This document shows positions 12,001 through 24,000 of a stretch of DNA of 64,000 bases, piece by piece (positions within the stretch are counted from its first letter, which is position 1; every line of letters begins with the position of its first letter). This DNA comes from Lingula anatina. Taxonomy: Eukaryota > Brachiopoda > Lingulata > Lingulida > Lingulidae. The notes beneath the pieces were generated by a model. It ran no database searches, was not told the DNA's origin, and saw nothing but the letters and a program-made list of their open reading frames with translations. Made by a program: the position numbers and the translations under genes. The stretch covers positions 72,095 through 136,094 of the forward strand of contig NW_019775214.1 of assembly GCF_001039355.2 (NCBI RefSeq). Reading direction: 5' to 3'.

Positions 12001-15000
12001 TTCACATTACCGCAGTGAGCAGCTACATGGAGAGGTGTCAGGTAGTCGACGGTGACGTCATCAACGGGTGCTTTGTGGTACAGCAACAGTCTGGCGCAGT
12101 CCACGTGGTCTCCCTGGGCAGCCATGTGGAGGGGAGTCAAACCATTCTGAAAATATGGAAAGTCAGATATGACATGCAGTACATTTATGATAATATGTTT
12201 ATTAATAGATACAGAAGAGTCTGGCATAGTCACTGCAAGGCCTTGAGCAGCCATGTGAAGAAAAGTCTCTCCATTCTCAAAAAGGGTATAATATAATGTT
12301 CTTATTAAGTAAAGTGCTCTTAGGCAAAATTTTCAACTCACCTTTGTCTTGGCAGAGTAAGGTGCTCCTCTCTCCAACAGCAAGTCAGTGACTTGATCAT
12401 GTCCACTTCTGGCAGAGCAATGGAGTGGAGTGAGTCCATCTTTAGTTCTGGCCTCTACGTCTGCTCCACTGTCCAGTAGCAGTGTCACCATGTGCAGCCT
12501 GCCCCATTTGGCTGACACATGCAGAGGTGCTATGCCATTCTGAAATCACAGGTAAACATATCATATATAGGCTACCAGTGTGGTTCAAGTCAACTGTGCC
12601 ATTTTTATTTTGTAGGAAACCTGCCCAGGAGAGTTTCACAGAATAACTCAAGCTGAAATCTGGTCTTAACTTTAAGACCGAAACTGTTGACTTATACCAA
12701 TTTAAAGCAAATATGTTGTAGTCTACTTAAAATGAAAAAAAGCTGCAAGTCTAAAGCATTAGCAATTTCTCTCTTTTTATAAAACTGGTGCAATATTTCA
12801 TTCAAAAGGACCAATGCTTATTTATCTTGGGCAAAGATGACTGAAAATTTTGGTCTGGGAATTAAGACATTTTTTTTTTTTTTTGAGTGTGTGTGTGTGT
12901 GTGTGTGTGTGTCTGTGTGTGCCTGCGTGCGTGCATGTGTGTGTAACAGTGACCCTTTTGCATTTACGCGGAGATGCCTTGAAATGAACTAAATCAGCTT
13001 TTATGCAAATCTGCCACACCTTAACATTCTTCACCACAATATTTGACTGTGCTGCCACCTACCCTTGCTTTGAAGTTCAAGTCTGCGCCTTTCTGGATGA
13101 GGAGGGTGCCTACGTTGGTATTCCCATAGTGAGCAGCAATGTGGAGGGGAGTGAAACCACTCTGGGAAAAGCAAACAAAAATTATTTTAACTGAAAATTA
13201 AGGTAATCACTGCTAAAAAGGTTTTGAGTAAATAACATTTTATCCAAAAGGTACAAAAATTCACCGCAAAACTAAATTATGAAAATGTATTTCACGCCAC
13301 TTTAATAAGAAACCTGCAAATCGTAGACTCAGCGAATATACTATTGAAAGAGATAGCAAATATTATTGAGGTAGCAGATGAACCAGCCTGGATAAGAAGC
13401 AAATGGGGAAAAACAATACTGGTGACCTGCAGCATTCTTCATTCCACTAAGATCACTCAGTGAACAAAACAACATGGTTACATGAAATAACAGCTGAGCA
13501 ATAATGATTCACTGATGAAGACAAACAACGACCATCTAAACTAAGATTTCAGTCTGTGTGATAAAAAAGAAAGAAAAACATCCTTTATCACATGCTTATC
13601 TTGGTTTAATTATCTTCTGTAGCTGTGTATGATTCATACAATTTATCATACATAATTCAAAATGAAAAAAAAAGCCAAATACATAAAATACTGAAACTAC
13701 AAAGAAAAAGCAAGCAGTGAAGAAATGACAACAACACTTGGTTTCTTAGGAAATGTAAATACAGCTTTTCAGGCAAAGAAAGATGGTGGACAGAGGTTCC
13801 AAGCTTCACGTTAATTTATTCTGTCATCTCTGCCTGAAGGCTATGACATCATCATGAACTAGGAGAGCCGGAGTCAAGATCAATACAGTGAAGCCTCTAT
13901 TCTAATTGAGACCATTATAAAATAAAGAAGCCACAGAAGAAAGAAAAGAACATGTACAGCTCTTTGTCAGGATAATATCACATCTCAACGTGACACCAAG
14001 ACCTCTGATCATACTGAAGTCAACACCTAGTTTCTGTGAAGTGACCTTGTTTATTTGGAAGCCAATTTTATTTTTTAACCAATGGGTCTTTGTGTTTGAA
14101 AATTGTTTAAAAATTATTTATATACTGTTAATTTTTTCCCCACGCATTCCTTCCATATAAGACAAGATGAATAAGTTTTCACAGACATTTTCTATAAATC
14201 TTATGCATAAAACACTTCACTGTTTGTCAGAAAATTGGTCACATCTTTGATCATGCTATCTATGGAAAAAATTTCAGGATTAAAAAAAACCAACTACACT
14301 GTTAAAATGAAAACTAACACGGATTCTTGAAAGATGTGATATTATTCCCATTTCTTGCTGAAATAAACACAAACAATCTACCTTTGTGGTATCATTGACT
14401 AAGCTCCCGCTCTATCCAAGACAACGCATGATAGAAAGAGAACAGCTGGACATAAGACATGTGCAGGGCATGTCGGGGTGTGTGTGCAGACGACACTTCA
14501 CAAAGTGCCAAAAAATGGAAGAAATTGCACACACACATACAAAATAGCACCTGCCAATTACTGATGACATAAACATATGGAACTTTCTCCAGAGAGAAGT
14601 TTAACGTTTTATTGATAAGAACAACTGACAGTGCCAAACAAAACCCATCCCTGATGGGAATAATGGATGCAGAGTTAAAACTAATTCAATTACATTTTAT
14701 TAGCAGATCTCCAATTTCTTGTGATCATTCTGTTCAATCGTGTAGCATCTTCAAATATTGAGAAGTTAGTATTTTCTTTTAGACAACACATGCAGTCTAA
14801 ATTCATGTTCGTTACATTAGTTTTTTTCTTATTATTCAGACAATCCTTATAAAAATATTGCATCAAACTATTTCTAAAAATATAATCAATCTCATGCAGT
14901 TCCCCCCCCCTCCAAAAAAAAAAAAAACAAATTACAATAGCAACATAACCCTTAACTCACCTTCGAAACGCCATCTACATTGTGGTCATTTTGTAGCAAA

Positions 15001-18000
15001 AGAGCTGCCGCTTTTGTGTCATCTTTCTTGGCAGCGATGTGAAGTGCTGGCAGTTTTACCTTGCCTCGTGTGTCATTCTCCAGTAAAACCTCCACAACCT
15101 CGCTGTGACCTTGCTGGAGAGCTACGGCAAGAGGAGTGAAACCATCCTGGAATTATACAATACAATACAATACAATACAATACAATACAATACAATACAT
15201 GAAACCATTAATGCAATGAAATAATACTTTCCAACTTAAATATCCTGCTGAATTGTAAGCATCCTAGAAAACAGTACACAAGTGTAACAACCCTTGCATT
15301 TAGAGTATTTTAAAGCATGTCATATACTGTTTTGCTCCAACAATTTTATGTATATGAATACATTTGACCTCAACGTCCTCATGGCAAAGATATTCTGAGT
15401 TGTGGGAAAATAATCTATTTACTTAAAAAACTGCCATATTTCATTGTCTTTAGAAATAGTAGACAGATTCTTAGATTGGTTAATGAAACAATAAAATCAC
15501 CCAACATGATTCTTTATTTCTTATTTTGTGTAAGCACCTAAATATTTGTACGGTGTTTTTGAGAAATTTTCACGTTTGAACACGATTTCTCATTGTGCAG
15601 CATGGCGCAAGGGAGTATACCTGATGAGCTTCATTTCTGATTTACTGGACCCTTTTACTTTCTTTTGTTGAAGTTTTTTTCCTTCCACCACTTACATGAC
15701 ATTGCTCAGTGATGTAATACAGAAAGAAAAGAAATAACCCATTGATCATCGCAGCAGTGTACGTATGACTCATTATGAAACACTCTGAGATTGTGGTAGG
15801 CAGAAGGTTTTGCAACTTCTGCACAACCTGACACCTTCAATAAACAAAGCCTCACATCACGAAGATGATCCAGTTGCATTATGGGACATATAAAGCAGGA
15901 GTAAAAAAAATTGATTGTGGTTGCACAGTTTTACCTCAGTGCACCAAAACACCTGGGAAGCACATAAGATAACATATAATTCATCAATATTGGTTAAAAT
16001 TTCTAAATCTCAGATAATTAGGTACAACAATGACAAGGACCACAATAAAACGCTAACAAAAACATTTGCAGAGGTCAAGAGTTTAGAGCTTTGGAGCACT
16101 ATGAAGTGGAGGTCAGTAAAACCCTGCTGCCTACTTCCAGGACCAAATGACTACTGTCACAGTTAATTCACGTTTTTCATGCTAGCATGGCTGAACCTCC
16201 AGTTGAAGTCAAGTACTTCAGATTTCCACAAACAAATTTTCCTAAGAACTCCAATTAATCCAGGCAGGATGTTACTTCCCACCCAATATTAGTANTCAAT
16301 ACATAAGAAATATGCCAAACTAAAGTAAATTGCAAAATGTTGCTTAAAATTCAATCCATGCCCAATGTATAATATATCATCTTAGATATTTCAATAAAAA
16401 TAAGAGGTTTAAACTAAAAACTTAAGATTAGGCTGCTAAATCAATTGACCAAAGCACCCGCTGTACATGAGACATTTAAACCCCTGTAGAAAACCTGCCT
16501 GAGTGCAGCTTTAGTAAGGGAAAATATCAGAAAAACATAATGATTGGAAAAAGATCTCCTCCTTGAAAGCTGCTCAGGTGGAAAAGCTTGACCTTGAAGA
16601 ATCCAGGAACTGCGAGGGGCATGCTAATAAATCCTCTAAATTCCTAGAAACCCCCAAACTACATTCATATTGAATATTCACCTGCTGAAAATACTTATCT
16701 AGATATAAGTGCTGGCATGGAGAATGTTCCACAAAATTTGAATTTATATTATTTTAGGCTAAGTGAAAAATATCAAATTATTTCATCCCTTATTTGGCAG
16801 CAAAATAAAACTGATTGGACTCCATTTCATACCAAACTAGCGTAAATATATAAAAATAAAAGTGTGCTTTATATTATGCTTTGCCCCCAAAAAACTCACA
16901 CACATCTCAGACAAAATCATAAATCATGAACTTACCTGTGATTGTACATTAACTTTGGCCCCATGTTGTACTAAGATTTTGACAATTTCTTCCTGCCCAG
17001 CTAAAGATGCAATGTGGAGGGCTGTGTTCCCTTTCTGAAATACAAAATTTAAGAGAATGTAAGTTTTTTTTATTCAAGTGTAGAACAGCACAATATATAT
17101 TGATTTTTAAATAAGGAATGAAAGTAAGAATGGAGAAGAATGAGAGAGTGAGAGAGAAATATCCATGACATTTCATACAAATCTCAGACATACTATATCA
17201 CTCAAAACACAAACATTGACTTTTTCATAGGGCAACATGGTTTTTCTCCATCTTAACCCTTCACCTACAGTGACTTCAGCATATGAAACAGTTTTATCTG
17301 GCACAAGATTTTCAATTGGATCCCCATGATGCTAATCTCAGACAGCTTGCATAGCATTATGTTATGCAAGAAGGTGAGAATATGTAAAGTATCACACCTA
17401 TGCCACAATTCTCAAGTGCTTTCTATCCCATTCTATATGGCTCTGTGAACATGTTTTTGGCTGTGTATGCTTTACTTCAGCAGATTCTCAATGATATTAC
17501 TGTACCTTATTATGGCTGTCACAAAAATTATTATGGTGTATAGTGAAAAGTTATCTTATTACTATTATTATTATCATTATTGTTATTAGTATTATGGTAA
17601 GAATAAATTACTGATGCATTTCTTTATACCCGATAAAAAAGGAAAACAATCAGAACAGAATGATACGGGCTTGGTGCGGGACAGGTGGGCTCCCTGTGAA
17701 CAGAGCCTTGTCTTGGTAAAATGGGGCAGCCTTTAGGCCTCGGAGCTCTCCATGTACATCAATCATCAGAAAGTCAAGAGGATGCATGTCATACATCTTG
17801 TTTATCATATCTGAACACAAATGAACTGACTAGGAGTAACATGCAGTAAAATGCTGATATAGACTGAAATATATTCATATGACTAGGGAAAAACAGGATA
17901 AAATATGACTAGGGAAAAACAGGATAAATGTTCCAGCTGACCAAAAATGTACTGTTATTTGTCATGCAATTCGACTTAGTGATATTGAAAATGGCAGAAA

Positions 18001-21000
18001 ATGTTTTTTCACTTTCAGAGCAACATAATATGTCCAGACAATGTCTGGATGTCATCTGCAACTAAGGCAGATGTATCTTGTTTTGTGTCCAAAAAAAAAA
18101 AAAAAAAGGAAATGTAATTGTACCAGAATGCAAATAATTCAATTTCCTAATCAAATTTCAATCCTAGCCAGCACAATGTACAAGTCTGTACCATTTGACT
18201 CTGAACGTACTCCATGACCCAGACTCAAACCATCTTAAATCTTAAATTAAGCAACAATTAACCGTGTGAGGACATCTGTTTACAGTGATGATGATGATGG
18301 TGATGGTTACATATTTATATCCATCATTTATAGATATCCAGTTCATAATAATAAAGTTGGTTATTGATACAGTAAATTGAGAGCACTAGAATAAAATATC
18401 TGCTTTTAAAATCCTAAACAAAATACATACAGTAAGGATGAACCAATTAAGCTATTCCTACCCCCGCCCACACACATCAATACACACATATGAAAAAAGT
18501 CAGAAAACTTTTTTACTCACATGTTATCCTAACCTAGAAACTGTGATTAGTTCCAGTCCCTGTACCACCTTACCTCTTAGGAGCAACGAGCCAGATACGA
18601 TTCTCTTCATTCACTGGAGTTTAGCGTGATGAGTTTCACTAAGCTATCTTAAAGTCAACTACTAATGACATTATTTAGAGTATTTCCACCAAAATTTTTA
18701 ACCAAGAGGAGCTTGTAAAAATAACTGTGAGAAAAGGGGTNTTTAAACATAAAAATATGCCAAACTAAAGTAAATTGCAAAATGTTGCTTAAAATTCAAT
18801 CCATGCCCAATGTATAATAAAATATATCATCTTAGATATTTCAATAAAAATAAGAGGTTTAAACTAAAAACTTAAGATTAGGCTGCTAAATCAATTGACC
18901 AAAGCACCCGCTGTACATGAGACATTTAAACCCCTGTAGAAAACCTGCCTGAGTGCAGCTTTAGTAAGGGAAAATATCAGAAAAACATAATGATTGGAAA
19001 AAGATCTCCTCCTTGAAAGCTGCTCAGGTGGAAAAGCTTGACCTTGAAGAATCCAGGAACTGCGAGGGGCATGCTAATAAATCCTCTAAATTCCTAGAAA
19101 CCCCCAAACAACATTCATATTGAATATTCACCTGCTGAAAATACTTATCTAGATATAAGTGCTGGCATGGAGAATGTTCCACAAAATTTGAATTTATATT
19201 ATTTTAGGCTAAGTGAAAAATATCAAATTATTTCATCCCTTATTTGGCAGCAAAATAAAACTGATTGGACTCCATTTCATACCAAACTAGCGTAAATATA
19301 TAAAAATAAAAGTGTGCTATATATTATGCTTTGCCCCCAAAAAACTCACACACATCTCAGACAAAATCATAAATCATGAACTTACCTGTGATTGTACATT
19401 AACTTTGGCCCCATGTTGTACTAAGATTTTGACAATTTCTTCCTGCCCAGCTAAAGATGCAATGTGGAGGGCTGTGTTCCCTTTCTGAAATACAAAATTT
19501 TTGAGAATGTAAGTTTTTTTTTTTATTCAAGTGTAGAACAGCACAATATATATTTATTTTAAAATAAGGAATGAAAGTAAGAATGGGGAAGAATGAGAGA
19601 GAGAGTGGGAGAGAAATATCCATGACATTTCATACAAATCTCAGACATACTATATCACCCAAAACACAAACATTGACTTTTTCATAGGGCAACATGGTTT
19701 TTTCTCCATCTTAACCCTTCACCTACAGTGACTTCAGCATATGAAACAGTTTTATCTGGCACAAGATTTTCAATTGGATCCCCATGATGCTAATCTCAGA
19801 CAGCTTGCATAGCATTATGTTGTGCAAGAAGGTGAGAATGTGGTAAGTATCACACCTATGCCACAATTCTCAAGTACTTTCTATCCCATTCTATATGGCT
19901 CTGTGAACATGTTTTTGGCTGTGTATGCTTTACTTCGGCAGATTCTCAATGATATTACTGTACCTTATTATGGCTGTCACAAAAATTATTATGGTGTATA
20001 GTGAAAAGTTATCTTATTACTATTATCATTATCATTATTGTTATTAGTATTATGGTAAGAATAAATTACTGATGCATTTCTTTATTATGGCTGTCACAAA
20101 AATTATTATGGTGTAAAGTGAAAAGTTATCTTATTACTATTATTATTATCATTATTGTTATTAGTATTATGGTAAGAATAAATTACTGATGCATTTCTTT
20201 ATACCCGATAAAAAAGGAATTTAAACAATCAGAACAGTATGATACGGGCTTGGTGCGGGACAGGTGGGCTCCCTGTGAACAGAGCCTTGTCTTGGTAAAA
20301 TGGGGCAGCCTTTAGGCCTCCGAGCTCTCCATGTACATCAATCATCAGAAAGTCAAGAGGATGCATGTCGTACATCTTGTTTATCATATCTGAACACAAA
20401 TGAACTGACTCTAGAGGAGTAACATGCAGTAAAATGCTGATATAGACTGAAATATATTCATATGACTAGGGAAAAACAGAATAAATGTTCTAGCTGACCA
20501 AAAATGTACTGTTATTTATCATGCAATTTGACTCAGTGATATTGAAAATGGCAGAAAATGTTCTTTTTCACTTTCAGAGCAACATAATATGTCCAGACAA
20601 TGTCTGGATGTCATCTGCAACTAAGGCAGATGTATCTTGTTTTCTGTCCAAAAAAAAAAAAAAAAAGGAAATGTAATTGTACCAGAATGCAAATAATTCA
20701 ATTTCCTAATCAAATTTCAATCCTAGCCAGCACAATGTACAAGTCTGTACCATTTGACTCTGAACGTACTCCATGACCCAGACTCAAACCATCTTAAATC
20801 TTAAATTAAGCAACAATTAACCGTGTGAGGACATCTGTTTACAGTGATGATGATGATGGTGATGGTACATATTTATATCCATCATTTATAGATATCCAGT
20901 TCAGAATAATAAAGTTGGTTATTAATACAGAAAATTGTGAGAGCACTAGAATAAAATATCTGCTTTTAAAATCCTAAACAAAATACATAAAGTAAGGATG

Positions 21001-24000
21001 AACCAATTAAGATATTCCTACCCTCGCCCACACATACACATCAACACACACATGAAAAAAGTCAGAAAACTTTTTCATTCACATGTTATCCTAACCTAGA
21101 AACTGTGATTAGTTCCAGTCCCTGTACCACCTTACCTCTTAGGAGCAACGGGCCAGATATGATTCTCTTCATTCACTGGAGTTTAGCGTGATGAGTTTCA
21201 CTAAGCTATCTTAAAGTCAACTACTAATGACATTATTTAGAGTTTTTCCACCAAAATTTTTAACCAAGAGGAGCTTTTAAAAATAACTGTGAGAAAAGGG
21301 GGTATTTCAAGTGGTTATCTTTCATAGACGTGACTCAGTGTGTGGACCCTAAAACCAAATATCTACATCTAAAACATGCTTTCTATCACCCTTTTAACTT
21401 ACCATGTACAGATCTGCATTTTAATCTTTATTTCTAATTTTTAAAAGGTTAATAAAATTATCTTTGTTCTTTTTTTTTTTTTTTTTCAATAGAGGAAAAT
21501 TTCATCTAGGACATGCAAAACACCCTGTCTCCAAGAAATCTGTGTAGGAAAGTATGGCATACAGGAGATGAGGTGGTATTTCTATCAAAGTACTACAATG
21601 TTTTGGTATACAAACCACAGAATTATCTGGCAGGGTAAACATGGGAGATAATGGCTGAGAAAAAACAAACAAACAACTCTTAATATTACACAACAAAAAT
21701 CTTGGGATATGAACAACCTTTTTTTCCTTTATAAACATTCTGGCATCTCACACATTCTACAGCATAAACTGCTCTTGGATAAAGGTCATATATACATGTT
21801 GGTATGGTATTTTAAAATTCATACATATAGAATTTATCATACCATGATTGATTTTTAATAAGATCAGTCTATAACTAAAGCATCAACATATTGGCTTTAA
21901 AGATAGTACTGTCTAAGAATACCACAATAAACAATATACTTATATCATAATTTAAGGTCTTGAAATCAAGGAGACTGTAAGTGGTACTAAATAACAATTA
22001 TCAAGCACAAGTTATAGATTCAAAGGTATTTTTTTACCTGTTTTGTGGATCAGACACACCAGGTTTATTTCCATGTATTGGGGGACCTGCGACCATTTTA
22101 ATGAATTCTCATAATGACATTCTTCAACTAAATCTTTCAATGTTTCAGTTGTGTATGATAGCAATCAATAGCTGACAATGACTTTGTAAAACCAGTCACA
22201 GGCACCATATGCACCATAGGCACAAGGTCAAGATCTGTCTATCATAGGCACTTGGTCATGTTCCATGTACCACAGGCAGTGGGTCATGTTCCAAGTACCA
22301 CAGGCACTTGGTCATGTTCCTTGTACCACAGGCACTGGGTTGAGTTCCATGTACCACAGGCCTGGTCAAGTTCTACATACCAGAGGCATTTAGCGATGTG
22401 AATTACAGACATTATGACAAGAATTGCATGCATATTTACCTTGGTTGCAGCGTCTACATTTGCTCCTCTCTTCAGAAGCTCTGTTACTATGTTCACATGA
22501 CCTTCTTTAGAAGCAAGATGGAGAGCATTGAGGCCATTCTGGAAGCAAAAAAATAAAACTCATTCAGAATCAATTCACACATATTGCTATGACTCGTAGT
22601 GAAAATGATCTATAATGTTCAATGATCAGATGGTGTGCAATCACTAAAGAAACTGTAAGACAAACATATTAAGGTAAATTAAGATAAATATGAAAATAAA
22701 TTCAATCTCATACTGGAGCTCAACCTGTCACCAACATCAGGTGTTGACTACCCAGTTCAGTTCACCTGAAGAAGGCCTCCTGATTAAGGCTAAAACTCTG
22801 TAACCTTCATTTCAAATATAAGCTTCAGTATGAGATATATAATTTCATCTTAATCTCAGTTTAATAAAATTGGATTAATCAACACTATAATTTTCCTGTA
22901 AAGGCAAAGAAAGAGTTCAGTGCATTACCCCATGCTTTGCCTTGTCAAATAATGCCATCTATGTTATCTAGGTGGCAGGATGGTCTACTCTATACACAGA
23001 CATTTATTTTGCTGCATTCCTTATTTTAGATTGTGAATTGTTTCACAATGTGTCACCCAAAGAAGAAAAAACATTTTGTGGCCAAAAAAATCTTTGTCGG
23101 AACCAAGCAAGGCCAGATGTACTAGCTCCAGTTTATTCAAAATGCCTCTTTATCCACGCTACTCGATCGATCGCAACCAGCAGGTAACAAAATCCTTCAT
23201 ATAGCAGCCAAACATGCTGTTTTTTCTCTCTTTTTGCAAGACCATGGTATCTGTTTATACACCTATCATCTTCAACACAACGTCAAGAGCAATTATGATT
23301 AATTGGGCTACGTAATGTTAAGAGCTGACTCATAACAGCTGGGTTGCATGTTACTGCAAAAATACTGATAAACACTCTCTCCCTGGATTAATATCCAGTG
23401 CATAGATGGTAGACTGAAATGATGATGGCTTTCAAATAAATGTGTGAGGAACTGTACTAGTAATTATAATCTATTTTAAAAACACATGCTGAATGTAAGA
23501 AAGTGTAAGATTAAAACAATCAGTTCAAGCATTAATATAAAGAATGCATATGAATAATATCATTTATCATATCAAACAAAATTCCAGTGAAAATGTCTAA
23601 AATATTCAATATGGCCAAAAGATGATATGCTCTATGGTACGAGACCCATTCACAGTAATCAGTAATTTCCAGGAATGACAGCTGATGATGACTTGCTGCA
23701 TAATGATTGTAAACTGCAGACATGTTGATGAGGTGTTATCAACTAGATTATCTCAAGAAATGGTTTGATTGGAGGGAATGTTTTTCACATCATGGCAGTC
23801 TGTTGAGGATAACACGATTGAAGATGTGATAACAAGGGGGTCAGATTTTTGCTGTATGGCTACCTTACTACAGGCCATAGTTTTTCTTTTCTTAACAAAA
23901 TTCTCAATGAAAAAGTCAAGAAATTTATATTCTTGTCTGCACATGGATGCATACAGCACAACCTTTTTTAGAAAATACATCTATAAACGTTATGGTCAGT

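Larger units (their letters stand above)
12540..13062 (-). other. Ankyrin intron with dispersed repeat and (TG)n
   Basis: About 12660-12860 resembles sequence at 30790-31000 and 40925-41150 (listed as a dispersed repeat). A T run followed by (TG)n lies at 12870-12943. No exon is seen. Confidence 0.6.
15147..16935 (-). other. Ankyrin intron; repeat 4 exon expected but not found
   Basis: Family order requires a repeat 4 exon (xGFTPLYMAAQENH) between here and the repeat 3 exon. I read this stretch on the minus strand and do not find it. An n base at 16295 marks an assembly join. A faint trace reading GFTDLHF on the minus strand near 16105-16130 is not convincing. Confidence 0.65.
18742..21303. 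repeat. 2.45-kb tandem block, copy 2
   Basis: A near-identical repeat of 16296-18740. It is longer mainly because of an internal 117-bp tandem duplication (units at about 19966-20082 and 20083-20199, starting TATTATGGCTGTCACAAAAA). It ends at GAGAAAAGGGGG, after which sequence is unique. Confidence 0.95.

Noticed and set aside
16105-16135. Minus-strand GFTDLHF string, possibly a remnant of the missing repeat 4 exon
   Set aside because: Only about seven residues resemble an ankyrin repeat. The following residues do not match MAAQENH and there are no convincing splice sites.
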